A stretch of DNA of 64,000 nucleotides from Periweissella cryptocerci (GTDB taxonomy: Bacteria > Bacillota > Bacilli > Lactobacillales > Lactobacillaceae), in assembly GCF_004358325.1 (NCBI RefSeq), contig NZ_CP037940.1, forward strand, positions 372,001 through 436,000. The letters are read 5' to 3'. Shown here piece after piece: positions 48,655 through 57,921 of the stretch. The position numbers were made by a program, and so were the translations under genes. Position 1 is the stretch's first letter; each line of letters opens with the position of its first letter. The notes beneath the pieces were generated by a model. The model searched no databases. It saw nothing but the letters and a program-made list of their open reading frames with translations, and was not told the DNA's origin.

Positions 48655-49749
48655 ATGCAAATTAAAATACCAGGAAAACTCTATATTGGTGGTGAATATG
48701 CCGTCGTCGAACCCGGTCAGTTAGCCGTCCTTGTGGCTGTTGACCGGTTTGTGTTTGCGGACATTCAAGAAAGCCAATTTGGCGAAATTATGTCAACCCA
48801 GTTACCTGAACACGTCGTCAACTGGACTTTCATGAACGACCAAATTATGATCCACGTTGATTCTGACATGGAATTTATTGCGGCCGCTTTGAAAGTCACC
48901 TACAATTACTTCAAAATCCACAACTGGCAATTTCAACCGTTCCACCTTGTAATTGATAGTCAGTTAACCGCCGACAACGGTAACAAATTTGGTCTTGGTA
49001 GCTCAGCAGCTGTTTCGGTCGCAATTGTTAAAGCAATTTTGGCTTTTCACCAGATTGTCTTACCACCGATGGCCCAATTTAAGTTAGCGGCACTTGCTCA
49101 TTACGCCGTCCAAAAAAATGGCTCCCTGGGGGATGTTGCCACTAGTGTCTACACTGGTTGGTTATCGTACAATTCACCTGACCGTAATTGGTTGATGGCC
49201 CAAACCGATGATTTATTGGACGCCACTCTTGTTGATCAAGACTGGCCCGAATTAAACATTCAAGCCTTACCAACCCCAAATAACGTTCAATTATTAGTCG
49301 GCTGGACTGGTACCCCTGCCAAAACGGATAAATTAGTCGATCAAGTTGCCAAAGTCGCCGGCAAAGATACCTATCGCGACTTCATCATGGCATCGCAAGC
49401 TTCAGTCGCGATGCTAGTGAATGGTTTACTGGCAAATGACTTTGATGCAATCAAACGGGGGATTGCCCTCAATCGTGAGTTCTTGCTTGGCTTAAGCGAA
49501 CAAGCCCACATGACGATTGAAACTGACCTGTTGAAACAATTGGTTGAGATAACCGTAGCGGCTGGTGGCGCAGCAAAAACTTCCGGTGCCGGCTTTGGTG
49601 ATAATGGGATTGCGCTTATTAATAGTGATATTGATGGCGACCAGATTTTAGCCCAATGGCAAAGTGCTGGTATTATTCCCCTTAATTTACACCCTTACAC
49701 TGAGCCCACCACAATTACTACTGAAACACCAGAAAGTGAGGAAGCCTAA
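48655..49749 (+). CDS. pmk: Phosphomevalonate kinase
   Basis: This is a GHMP kinase of 364 residues. IPGKLYIGGEYAVVEPGQLA begins the protein, GLGSSAAVSVA is the ATP loop, and KTSGAGFGDNGIAL is the C-terminal motif. It forms mevalonate diphosphate. The stop overlaps the fni start (TAATG), giving translational coupling. It is also called mvaK2. Confidence 0.96.
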   Translation: MQIKIPGKLYIGGEYAVVEPGQLAVLVAVDRFVFADIQESQFGEIMSTQLPEHVVNWTFMNDQIMIHVDSDMEFIAAALKVTYNYFKIHNWQFQPFHLVIDSQLTADNGNKFGLGSSAAVSVAIVKAILAFHQIVLPPMAQFKLAALAHYAVQKNGSLGDVATSVYTGWLSYNSPDRNWLMAQTDDLLDATLVDQDWPELNIQALPTPNNVQLLVGWTGTPAKTDKLVDQVAKVAGKDTYRDFIMASQASVAMLVNGLLANDFDAIKRGIALNREFLLGLSEQAHMTIETDLLKQLVEITVAAGGAAKTSGAGFGDNGIALINSDIDGDQILAQWQSAGIIPLNLHPYTEPTTITTETPESEEA

Positions 49750-50780
49750 TGGAATCTGCCCATGCCCATCGTAAAGATGAACATTTAACAATTGCTGAAG
49801 TCCAAATGCGTAAAAACGGTTTAGTTGAAAACTTTAATGATATTCGTTTAATTCATAATGGCTTACCTGAATTGGCAGTCAATGAGGTTAGTATCGCTAC
49901 CACGCTACCAGACTTTAAGCTTGATACCCCTTTCTACATTGAAGCAATGACTGGTGGTTCAGAAAAAACCGGCAAAATTAATCAACAGCTCGCGCAAGTG
50001 GCTAAAGAAACGGGCATTGCGATGGCGGTTGGCTCAGAATCAATTGCGCTAAAAGATCCAGCAGCGCGCGCATCGTTTGAAGTTGTCCGCCAAGAAAATC
50101 CGGATGGCTTCATCCTTGCCAATATTGGTGCTGGTCACCCCGCACAACATGCACAACAAGTAATCGACCTTATTGGCGCAAACGCCTTAGAAGTCCACAT
50201 CAATACCGCTCAAGAAATCGTTATGCCAGAAGGCGATCGTAATTTTCATTGGCTAGAAAGTATCGCTGATATCGTCGCAAATGTTAACGTCCCAGTGATT
50301 GTTAAAGAAGTCGGCTTTGGCATGAGCCAAACCACTTTGCAGATGCTAAATGAAATTGGCGTTAAATATGTTAACGTTGGTGGCCGTGGCGGGACTAATT
50401 TTGCGGCGATTGAAAATCAACGTAACCATAATGAAGACTACAGCTATTTATTGGATTGGGGTCAGACAACGACTGAATCCCTCTTGGAAGCGCGGCTCGC
50501 CGACACGCCACTCAACATTTTAGCCACTGGTGGCATCCAAAACCCGCTTGATATTTTGAAAGCACAAGTGTTAGGTGCTAAAATGGTCGGCGTGGCTGGT
50601 CATTTCTTACACACCCTCCTAAACGATAAACAAGACGGCTTACTCAATGAAATCATCATCTGGCAAAAACAATTGCATGAATTATATGCCTTAGTTGGCG
50701 CTGCTAACGAAAACGAACTTGCTGACGTTGATTATGTCATGAGTGCTGAACTCGAAAGCTTTGCGCGTCAACGAATGTAG
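49749..50780 (+). CDS. fni: Type 2 isopentenyl-diphosphate isomerase
   Basis: This is an FMN-dependent TIM-barrel enzyme of 343 residues: RKDEHLTIAEV at the start, EAMTGGSEKTGKIN, NIGAGHPAQH, and GGRGGTNFAAIE near the flavin phosphate site. It interconverts isopentenyl and dimethylallyl diphosphate, feeding polyprenyl synthesis including UppS. It is the last gene of the mevalonate operon and is followed by a strong terminator. Confidence 0.97.
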   Translation: MESAHAHRKDEHLTIAEVQMRKNGLVENFNDIRLIHNGLPELAVNEVSIATTLPDFKLDTPFYIEAMTGGSEKTGKINQQLAQVAKETGIAMAVGSESIALKDPAARASFEVVRQENPDGFILANIGAGHPAQHAQQVIDLIGANALEVHINTAQEIVMPEGDRNFHWLESIADIVANVNVPVIVKEVGFGMSQTTLQMLNEIGVKYVNVGGRGGTNFAAIENQRNHNEDYSYLLDWGQTTTESLLEARLADTPLNILATGGIQNPLDILKAQVLGAKMVGVAGHFLHTLLNDKQDGLLNEIIIWQKQLHELYALVGAANENELADVDYVMSAELESFARQRM

Positions 50781-50800
50781 TATGCTTTTAACACACACCA

Positions 50801-50852
50801 AATAGCCCCGCTGCCATATCATTGAGATAATTAGCAGCGGGGTTATTTTTTT
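50801..50852 (+). terminator. Terminator of the mevalonate operon
   Basis: AATAGCCCCGCTG and CAGCGGGGTTATT pair and are followed by TTTTT, 21 bp after the fni stop. Confidence 0.9.
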
Positions 50853-50875
50853 GCGACTGGAACATAATTCCAAAC
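50853..50875 (+). repeat. Solitary IS1182-like end
   Basis: GCGACTGGAACATAATTCC resembles the IS end at 11733 (GGGGCTGGGACATAACTCC) but no element follows. It abuts repeat copy H. Confidence 0.5.
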
Positions 50876-50883
50876 TTTTTTTT

Positions 50884-51246
50884 GCTCTATTCCGTCTGAC
50901 GTGGAATTTATATGAGATGAGATGTATGATGCCACTAAACTTCTTGCAGCGACAAGGATTACGGCATATTACTAGTCATAATGCCTACGCAAACTAACGA
51001 AGAGGCTGGAAACAGGCTGGACTTTAGCTTGCACCGTGATGGCATAATCAGCAACGGGTTTCGTTACTGACTATGGATTTGTGAAGATGGTTACCGCGTT
51101 AGCGAACCAAGCTTCGCAAACATTTGAAGACCGTACTGTGGCTTCAAATGCTTGTCTTCCATCACGGTGTCCAGACTGGTTCCAGCCTCGTAGTGGGAAT
51201 CAATCTGAGACACATATCCAAATTCCACGCTAGAAAAAATTTAGCC
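50884..51246 (-). repeat. Structured intergenic repeat, copy H (type 2, reverse)
   Basis: The ends are GCTCTATTCCGTCTGACGTGG and CCACGCTAGAAAAAATTTAGCC. The cloverleaf is complete: GAGGCTGGAAACAGGCTGGA against TCCAGACTGGTTCCAGCCTC, CACCGTGATGG/CCATCACGGTG, and three inner hairpins. It lies between the convergent fni and flavodoxin genes. Confidence 0.9.
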
Positions 51247-51269
51247 CTTGTTTTTACTTTAATCCAAAC

Positions 51270-51716
51270 TTAGCCATTAACTTTTGCAAGTAGCGCCATT
51301 ACAAAAGCATCTAACTTTTCAACATCTTTAGCATTTGGGCTCAGGTTTATTTTTACGTTTTCAGCGCCTTTGGTTGCCTTAGTCTTAGCTAGTGTGGCAT
51401 CGAATTTATCAACGGCTACGCCAAAATCATCGCCGTAATAAGTGTCACCAGAACCCGCAACACCGTAGACCACCCCACTCAAATCAGCGGTTTCTAGATC
51501 ATCAAAGAAATCCATCCCTTCTTCAGGCAATGAACCCTTATCATAAGTGTATGGTACGAGAACGACGATATCGTAATCACTTAGTTCATCCACTTCGCTA
51601 ATCGAAATTTCTTCCTTATCAACTTCAACATCGTGATCCTCAAAACCTTCCACAATAATATCGGCAACATCTTCATTATTACCAGTAATTGTGGCAAAGA
51701 TAACTTTTGCTTTCAA
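51270..51716 (-). CDS. Flavodoxin
   Basis: The protein has 148 residues from a TTG start at 51716, which has AGGAGG with an 8-nt spacer; the longer ORF to 51746 lacks a site. The FMN phosphate loop is ATITGNNED (normally TGTGNTE), and VPYTYDKGSLPEEGMDFFDD and VAGSGDTYYGDDF form the isoalloxazine loops. It is very acidic, as usual for an electron carrier. Possible partners are a flavodoxin-dependent isoprenoid or ribonucleotide enzyme; none is encoded beside it. I see no terminator other than repeat copy H. Confidence 0.92.
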   Translation of the reverse strand: MKAKVIFATITGNNEDVADIIVEGFEDHDVEVDKEEISISEVDELSDYDIVVLVPYTYDKGSLPEEGMDFFDDLETADLSGVVYGVAGSGDTYYGDDFGVAVDKFDATLAKTKATKGAENVKINLSPNAKDVEKLDAFVMALLAKVNG

Positions 51717-51933
51717 ATTCCAAAACCTCCTATTTTTTTGACTCATTTGGATTAATATTACTCAAAATTTCCTTGGAGTACAACTCTTTTAACTTACGAG
51801 TAAATTTTACTAGTATTTTGATATGTGACCATCTATACTTCATAAAAAGATTTACAAATTGTAAGTCTTTGGTTCAACCTACTGGCTAACAGCCGTCATG
51901 ATTCCCGCACACAAATAAAGGATGGTGATTATC

Positions 51934-52242
51934 ATGAAACAGCCAATCGTAGCCACACTTTCTTTGCTTTTCCTTGGTTTTGTTCTTTGGGCATTGCCGA
52001 CGCAGACCGAGGACCCACCGACGACAGATAGTGTCGCCGTCAAAGCATTCCCAGCAGTTGCCAATGCCGTCCAACTTGGTGAAACGCACTTTCACTCCGT
52101 TCATTTATCATTAATTGATCAATACGGCTTACCGGTGATTAAAATTTCACCATTGCCAGCTACCATGCATATTGAACACATTGAAATCGAAGAAGTGGCA
52201 AAACATATTCGTGCCAGAAAGGAAAGTGATTTTGTTGTCTAA
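51934..52242 (+). CDS. Small protein with N-terminal membrane/signal helix, unknown
   Basis: The protein has 102 residues. MKQPIVATLSLLFLGFVLWA is one hydrophobic helix, followed by an extracytoplasmic part rich in His, Ile and acidic residues (HIEHIEIEEVAKHI). No family is recognised. The ORF extends to ATG 51922, which overlaps its own AAGGA site; ATG 51934 is preferred. A hairpin terminator follows. Confidence 0.55.
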   Translation: MKQPIVATLSLLFLGFVLWALPTQTEDPPTTDSVAVKAFPAVANAVQLGETHFHSVHLSLIDQYGLPVIKISPLPATMHIEHIEIEEVAKHIRARKESDFVV

Positions 52243-52260
52243 CGTGAATAATACCAGGTC

Positions 52261-52297
52261 GGGATTGAGTACAATTATGTATTCAATCCCTTTTTTA
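52261..52297 (+). terminator. Terminator of the 51934 gene
   Basis: GGGATTGA and TCAATCCC flank a 14-nt loop and are followed by TTTTTT. Confidence 0.85.
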
Positions 52298-52313
52298 GTG
52301 GCTCGACATATTT

Positions 52314-52677
52314 GAGCTTTATTCCGTCTGACGTGGGATTTATAAAATGCGATGAGATACATGATGCCACTAAACTTCTTGCGGCGACAAAGATTACGGC
52401 ATATTACTAGTCAGAATGCTACGCAAACTAACGAAGAGGCTGGAACCAGTCTGGACTTTAGCTCGCACCGTGATGGCATAATCAGTAACGGGTTTCGTTA
52501 CTGATTATGGATTTGTGAAGATGGTTACCGCGTTAGCGAACCAAGCTTCGCAAACATTTGAAGACCGCACTGTGGCTTCAAATGCTTGTCTTCCATCACG
52601 GTGTCCAGACTGGTTCCGGCCTCGTAGTGGGAATCAATCTGAGACACATATCCAAATTCCACGCTAGAATAAATATG
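52314..52677 (-). repeat. Structured intergenic repeat, copy I (type 2, reverse)
   Basis: The ends are GCTTTATTCCGTCTGACGTGGG and CCACGCTAGAATAAATATG. The sequence is very similar to copy H, including CATAATCAGTAACGGGTTTC and its partner. It lies between two plus-strand genes, just before the promoter region of the SHOCT gene. Confidence 0.9.
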
Positions 52678-52751
52678 ATACATTCACATCAATTTCAAAT
52701 GTAAATGTTATAATACAAGTAATCTCAAGTAAGAAAGGAAATTTTACTAAT

Positions 52752-53456
52752 ATGACACTTTTTAATTTAAACGGCCTCAACCCTCACGGTAGCATCCACA
52801 TTGACCCCGAGGGCAACTTACGCGATTCAATCATGAATGACGATTTCGTCCAATCTAAAACCCGCTTTGAAAATTTTGATGCTTTGTTGGATTTCATGAA
52901 TTTATCACAAGAAGATTTTGTCCAAGCGGTTAACGCTGAAAACCACTTATATGACGACACAATTGCTGATATTACTGAATTTCCAACTTTGCGTCGCTTT
53001 GTTGGTTCAGCAGTCGCAACCTACACCAAGACGCAGTTGCAAGATGCCCTCTCAGGCGTTAAGGACGATTTGAAGAATACCCTTAAGGATATCAATATCC
53101 CTGGTTTCCCATTCAATATGACGAACCAAGACCCTGAAACCGCTGCTAACTATGAAAATTCAACGACTTCTGAATTGCATGAGGATTTATCAGGTTTATA
53201 CGACGATCTTGAAGCCCTTGACGATGAAATCGCTGAGCATGAAGTCGCCTTAGCTGACATGCAGACGCAACGTGAATCACTCGTTGAACACATTGAAGAA
53301 ATGCGGACCCAACTCGACCAACGTCAAGACGAATCTAGCACTGATGCAACAGACGCCGATGAAGCCTTAACGACCCTCCGTCGTCAGTTTGCTAAAGGCA
53401 AAATCGATGAAGCCGAATATCGCCGTCGTCGTGACATTTTAACTGAAGATAAATAA
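52752..53456 (+). CDS. Coiled-coil protein with C-terminal SHOCT domain
   Basis: The protein has 234 residues. The N-terminal part is of unknown fold, with an acidic coiled coil at about 140-200 (DLSGLYDDLEALDDEIAEHE). The C-terminal SHOCT-like motif LTTLRRQFAKGKIDEAEYRR RRDIL occurs in many bacterial membrane and stress proteins as an oligomerisation module. There is no membrane helix. AAAGGAAA lies about 10 nt before the ATG, and a TATAAT lies at 52709-52714 without a clear -35. Confidence 0.75.
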   Translation: MTLFNLNGLNPHGSIHIDPEGNLRDSIMNDDFVQSKTRFENFDALLDFMNLSQEDFVQAVNAENHLYDDTIADITEFPTLRRFVGSAVATYTKTQLQDALSGVKDDLKNTLKDINIPGFPFNMTNQDPETAANYENSTTSELHEDLSGLYDDLEALDDEIAEHEVALADMQTQRESLVEHIEEMRTQLDQRQDESSTDATDADEALTTLRRQFAKGKIDEAEYRRRRDILTEDK

Positions 53457-53510
53457 TTGCTTAAAAAAGAGTGCAATCAAAGGTGCTTTTCCGCCTTTTG
53501 TCACACTCCC

Positions 53511-53549
53511 AAAAATGAGAATTCCGTCTGACGTGGAATTCTCATTTTT
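53511..53549. terminator. Hairpin terminator built from a structured-repeat end
   Basis: AAAAATGAGAATTCC and GGAATTCTCATTTTT form a perfect 15-bp stem. The loop and inner stem spell ATTCCGTCTGACGTGGAATT, identical to the outer end of copies H and I. Confidence 0.85.
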
Positions 53550-53559
53550 TATATCTACA

Positions 53560-54023
53560 TTGCTTTAAGAATACTCATGTACCACGTAATATACCTTAGG
53601 CACTATTTGAGCACATCACAAAATCAACGACTGTTTTTTTAGTCTGAGAATTACTACTAACTAACGGAGTGCCGGCAAATTGCTTGGCGGGCGCAGCCTT
53701 TACACCGCGACTGGGGGAATATGTGTGAAGCACATATTTCCGCTGAAGATGAGATGAGGAGTCTTGGGGATTTATCCCCTAGAGTCCCAGCTTATCTGAA
53801 CCTCACAAGACAGACATCCAGCCTGCAAGGCTAATCTAATCGCGTTAGGATTAGATTCAGTATTTTGTGAAACAAAATGCTGGGATGTTTTGCGTTGCCG
53901 GTTCGCAGGCATAAGCACAGACTGGCTTGGGAGGTTGCTTCCAGCGTGGTGCGTCAAGTAATTTGCTGGCACGTAGTGACCAAGTTTTATTCAATTCCAC
54001 GTCAGACGAATTAGAGCCAAAAT
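53560..54023 (+). repeat. Structured intergenic repeat, copy J (type 1 with extra branch)
   Basis: The closing stem GTGCCGGCAAATTGCTTGGCG pairs with CGTCAAGTAATTTGCTGGCAC. The hairpins are as copy A, but an extra module of about 115 bp sits inside the CCTCACAAG..CTTGGGAGG hairpin, containing TCTAATC..GATTAGA, ATTTTGTGAAACAAAAT and GCCTGC..GCAGGC stems. The left body differs from copy A and is shared with copy K (CTTTAAGAATACTCATGTAC). The right end is CCACGTCAGACGAATTAGAGCC. Confidence 0.88.
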
Positions 54024-54065
54024 GGCCCGGTTTCTCCTTTACTAAGGTAGGAACCGGGCCATTTG
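54019..54065. terminator. Bidirectional hairpin with conserved CTCCTT core (HP3)
   Basis: AAATGGCCCGGTTTC and GAACCGGGCCATTT enclose TCCTTTACTAAGGTAG. It abuts the right end of copy J, between convergent genes. Confidence 0.85.
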
Positions 54066-54166
54066 TGTAAAGCAACTGAATTCTACTCGCAGCTAACCAA
54101 TATCGGCACTAGCTACGGCGGTTATTCAAATCACTTATTTTTAATAATTGCAAAATTTTACTAATT

Positions 54167-54742
54167 TTATCCGTGTTTTTTAGTCAAACGACCAATTAAT
54201 GATTTAATTCGCGATTCGCCATTACTTGGACGAACCTTAACTTTACCTTTTTTGCTAGCTTGCTTGGCATAGCCTTTAGCATCTGCGTATTTTTGTAATT
54301 TACCCAATTCAAATTCATCACCATTATTAACTGCGATTACTGAGTAGAAGTACAATTCTTCTGGTTTTACAAATGTTTCATTACTTTCATCGATGGTACT
54401 TGCTAATAATGTTATCTTTTTTAATGTGTATTCATCTGAGTTAGTCGTGCGCATGCGCCCATGATCATCTTTAAACTTACGCTTATACGTACCGACATAA
54501 CCCTTTAAGCGGATTTTTGACCCCCGTTGTAACTTCATCCCCACTAATAGGTGATAAAATTCGGGATTCGTTTTTAACCATAAATGTGTCGAGATGAAGT
54601 GACCATTTTGATCATGCACATCTTCAACCAAAATTCGCTTTTGCTTATCAATTACGCGGTAAACTCCGGTAACTTCAATCTCCTGCCCAAAAAGCTCAGA
54701 CAGATATAGTCTAACTTTATATTTTTCACGTGTTACGACCAA
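54167..54742 (-). CDS. Hypothetical protein, possibly OB-fold
   Basis: The protein has 191 residues and is basic. Alternating short strands (VTGVYRVIDKQKRILVEDVH, GSKIRLKGYVGTYKRKFKDD) suggest a small beta-barrel such as an OB-fold, followed by a basic tail (KQASKKGKVKVRPSNGES). Nucleic-acid binding is only an inference. The start is TTG with GGGGAA upstream; the frame is last in the relQ-nadK-rluD-mgtE row, 35 bp after mgtE. Confidence 0.65.
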   Translation of the reverse strand: MVVTREKYKVRLYLSELFGQEIEVTGVYRVIDKQKRILVEDVHDQNGHFISTHLWLKTNPEFYHLLVGMKLQRGSKIRLKGYVGTYKRKFKDDHGRMRTTNSDEYTLKKITLLASTIDESNETFVKPEELYFYSVIAVNNGDEFELGKLQKYADAKGYAKQASKKGKVKVRPSNGESRIKSLIGRLTKKHG

Positions 54743-54777
54743 TTTGCTTATTCCCCTTTTTTGTTTATGTCTCTATT

Positions 54778-56160
54778 TTAATGTTGATTGACGAAATTTG
54801 AAAGAAATATCTGTGCAATTGAAAAATAAATTAATACTGACGTCAAATCAGATAAGGTTGAGATAAATGGTCCCGAGGCAACTGCGGGATCGACACCAAT
54901 TTTATTCATCCCCATCGGAATCAATGAGCCAGCTAAATTCGCGACGGTGATAGCTGCCATCATCGAAATCCCGATTGCTAATCCCAAAAACCAATTAGCT
55001 TTCCAGAATCCGACAATCAAGAAAATCGTCACACCAGTAATCACCCCAATCAGTAATCCAATCGTGATTTCAGTCAAGATGACCTTCCACAGCGGATTTT
55101 CCTCGTTTAAGGCAATCTTTCTTACCGCGACGGCCAGTGATTGCGTCCCAGCATTCCCAGCCGTCCCAGTAATTAGTGAAATGAACACTGCTAAAATTGC
55201 AGCTTGTGAAACTAATGCTTCATAGTGTGAAATTAGTGAAGCTGTCGACATTCCTAAAAATAACAGCGCAATCAACCACGGCAAGCGTTTTTTAGCAGCG
55301 GCAAGCGGGCTAATATCGACAATCTCCACGTCAACCCCGGCCAAACCAGAGTAATCACTAGCGGCTTCTTCATCAATAACGTCCACAATATCATCAATGG
55401 TAATAATCCCAATCATATGATTCGCATGATCGGTAACTGGCAGCGCCATAAAATCATAATCCCGCATGGTCATGGCAACGTCTTCTTGATCATCAGCAGG
55501 ATGGGCCGCAATCACCCGTGTATTGGTAATTTCGGTAATCGGCAACGCATCTGGATGCGTTAATAAATCTCGCAATGATACGACACCGACTAACTGCTCG
55601 GCCTCATCTACCACGTATAGATAAAAGATTGTTTCGGCTTCATTGGCTTCTTTTTTGACATACTGCATCGCTTCACCAACCGTGTAGTTGGGATCAATTG
55701 CCAAATACTCAGTCGCCAACAACGCCCCGGCAGTCTCATCATCATACTCAATCAGCTGTCTTAATTCGTTGGCATCGTCTTTGGGCATTAAACTCAGATA
55801 TGTCGCTACCTCATCGGCGTCCATCTCACCTAAGATATCGGCCACGTTATCCGTAAACATTTTATTCAAGATATGCGTGGCATGCCGTGGTGACATTTCT
55901 TCCAGCAGTTCGCTGATAGCGGCTGGTTCTTCCTCTAAGGCATCGAAAACTTCTGCTAACTCATCATCCGTTAAAATACCAATAACGACGTGACGCGTCT
56001 CAGGTGCCAAATCATAGTATATTTGGGCTTGCTCATACGAGTGTAGTTCTAGGAAGGCTTCCTTAAATTCTACCAAACGTTGATTAGCAACTAAATCCGC
56101 TAATTGCGTCGTTTGATTTTCAATTTCTTCGCGAATTTCATCCATTCCTGATGCCCCCAT
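54778..56160 (-). CDS. mgtE: Magnesium transporter MgtE
   Basis: The protein has 460 residues. The N-terminal superhelical domain is followed by a CBS pair (about residues 140-265; GIITIDDIVDVIDEEAA) that senses magnesium. The five-helix pore domain has TGTAGNAGTQSLAVAVR and the family C-terminal PFISTLSDLTSVLIYF. It is a homodimeric Mg2+ channel. It starts 5 bp after the rluD-like gene; ATG 56145 (GGGGG, 8-nt spacer) is an alternative start. No Mg2+ riboswitch is visible because it is inside an operon. Confidence 0.96.
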   Translation of the reverse strand: MGASGMDEIREEIENQTTQLADLVANQRLVEFKEAFLELHSYEQAQIYYDLAPETRHVVIGILTDDELAEVFDALEEEPAAISELLEEMSPRHATHILNKMFTDNVADILGEMDADEVATYLSLMPKDDANELRQLIEYDDETAGALLATEYLAIDPNYTVGEAMQYVKKEANEAETIFYLYVVDEAEQLVGVVSLRDLLTHPDALPITEITNTRVIAAHPADDQEDVAMTMRDYDFMALPVTDHANHMIGIITIDDIVDVIDEEAASDYSGLAGVDVEIVDISPLAAAKKRLPWLIALLFLGMSTASLISHYEALVSQAAILAVFISLITGTAGNAGTQSLAVAVRKIALNEENPLWKVILTEITIGLLIGVITGVTIFLIVGFWKANWFLGLAIGISMMAAITVANLAGSLIPMGMNKIGVDPAVASGPFISTLSDLTSVLIYFSIAQIFLSNFVNQH

Positions 56161-56165
56161 CTTAC

Positions 56166-57047
56166 TTATTCCAATAGTACGCGCATATCCTCTGGTAATG
56201 GTGACGTAAATTCGTGCTTTTCACCCGTGAATGGATCATCAAAGCTAAAATAATATGCGTGTAACGCTTGGCGGGTGATTCCCAACTCAAGTGTTCCACC
56301 ATAAATATCGTCACCCAACAATGGATGGTTCAAATGACTAAAGTGCACGCGAATTTGGTGCGTCCGACCAGTATGCAATTGAATTTGCACCCACGTTGCA
56401 TGCGTGCCCCGTTCTTTAACCCAGTACTCGGTTTGTGATTCCCGACCATCTTCACGAACTTCCCGACGAATAAAATCGTCATCTTTACGCCCAATTGGTA
56501 AATCAATCATGCCATGATCTTGCTCAACGATTCCACTGACAATTGCATAATACCGTTTATCAATGCTATGCGTTTGTAGCTGCTTATCCATCATCGCATG
56601 CGCGAAACGGTGTTTAGCGACTAACACCAATCCCGACGTAAACCGATCCAAACGCGTCACAATATGTGGTACTAAATCCGTCGCTCCAGCTTGCTTCAAG
56701 TGCCCTTTTACGCGGTTAACGAGCGTGTCTTCACGATCCGCATGTCCTGGCACAGTAGTCAAGCCAGCCGGTTTATTAACGACGATAAAATTAGCATCTT
56801 CGTAAATAATATCCAACTCACCATAACTAGTTGCTACTAAATCATTATCCAGTTCAGGTGGCATAATAACTGTTACTTCATCATTTTCTTGTAACCAATC
56901 AACCGTTCGTCCATGCACGCCATTCACTAAGATATCGCCACCATTATGTTTAATTTGCGTAAACATTCGGTGACTAACCCCATGCGTGCCTAAAAATGAT
57001 TTGACCTTTTGTTCTTGATCATTATCTTTACGCCAAGTAAATTCCAT
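56166..57047 (-). CDS. RluA-family pseudouridine synthase
   Basis: The protein has 293 residues. The catalytic motif is HIVTRLDRFTSGLVL (usual RLDRDTSG, here Phe in place of the second Asp of that motif; the catalytic Asp of RLD is kept), then KRYYAIVSG and GRTHQIRVHF. It probably modifies uridines in 23S rRNA (RluD/YjbO group). It follows nadK in the order relQ-nadK-rluD conserved in Bacillus and lactobacilli. Confidence 0.93.
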   Translation of the reverse strand: MEFTWRKDNDQEQKVKSFLGTHGVSHRMFTQIKHNGGDILVNGVHGRTVDWLQENDEVTVIMPPELDNDLVATSYGELDIIYEDANFIVVNKPAGLTTVPGHADREDTLVNRVKGHLKQAGATDLVPHIVTRLDRFTSGLVLVAKHRFAHAMMDKQLQTHSIDKRYYAIVSGIVEQDHGMIDLPIGRKDDDFIRREVREDGRESQTEYWVKERGTHATWVQIQLHTGRTHQIRVHFSHLNHPLLGDDIYGGTLELGITRQALHAYYFSFDDPFTGEKHEFTSPLPEDMRVLLE

Positions 57048-57112
57048 ATTTTACCTTCATAATTGTCTTAAGTTCAGAAAGCCAGCTGGCAATCATTTCG
57101 CAATATTATCAT

Positions 57113-57916
57113 CTAATCTTCAATGCGCCCAATAAAGGATTCATTGACGCGGTGCCAAAATTCATTGTGGCGATATTCGGCAAACGCGATTTTTTCTTTG
57201 GCCACATGGTACTCAATTTCCTTAACCGGTCGTTCAGCAACGACTTGTTGATCATACATGACCATCAAATTAACCGAATCTTCAGGGACAATCCGGATGG
57301 TTTCGTCTGAAGCAATCACTAGTGGCGAACCTAACGTCCGAAACACCTGATTATTGATTGAGGCCATTTCAGCTAACTGGAGTGCTTCCAACCGTGGATG
57401 TAACACCGCCCCACCAATCGCCTTATTATAGGCAGTTGAACCAGTTGGGGTACTAACTGATAGCCCATCGCCTCGGAAACGCTCAAATAATTCGCCGCCC
57501 AAATAAACGTCAGCGACCATCGTCCCCGATACCTTCTTCACTGTGCTTTCGTTCAAGGCTAATATATCGGCCACTGAGTCATCATCCGCAAAGTGAATTT
57601 TACCAGCTAATAATGGGTATTCAACCTTTTGTGCCGTATCATGTACCAGTGAATCCACTAACTCGTTGATTTCGTATTCACGCCAGTCGGTATAAAATCC
57701 TAGGTGCCCCGTGTGTAACCCGACAAACCGGACACGATCCAATTGAAATCGATATTTTTGAAAAGCTCCCAGTAATGAGCCGTCCCCACCAACACTGATG
57801 ACAATATCTGGTTCCAAATTATCAATTGTTATATGCTGATCCAGCAGTAATTTTTCCAACCGGTTACGTACTCGAATCGATTCTTGACTTGAATTACCGT
57901 GTAAGCCGACTTTCAT
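57113..57916 (-). CDS. nadK: NAD kinase
   Basis: The protein has 267 residues. The GGDG motif (ISVGGDGSLLGAFQ), the NE-containing ALNESTVKK and STPTGSTAYNKAIGG are conserved. It makes NADP from NAD. It begins 5 bp after relQ, with AAGGAAG upstream, and shares its transcript. Confidence 0.97.
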   Translation of the reverse strand: MKVGLHGNSSQESIRVRNRLEKLLLDQHITIDNLEPDIVISVGGDGSLLGAFQKYRFQLDRVRFVGLHTGHLGFYTDWREYEINELVDSLVHDTAQKVEYPLLAGKIHFADDDSVADILALNESTVKKVSGTMVADVYLGGELFERFRGDGLSVSTPTGSTAYNKAIGGAVLHPRLEALQLAEMASINNQVFRTLGSPLVIASDETIRIVPEDSVNLMVMYDQQVVAERPVKEIEYHVAKEKIAFAEYRHNEFWHRVNESFIGRIED

Positions 57917-57921
57917 CTATT

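Noticed and set aside
53800..53935. tRNA-like folding in the hairpin-rich repeat modules
   Set aside because: No T-loop GGTTCGAATCC, anticodon arm or CCA end; arm lengths do not fit a tRNA.
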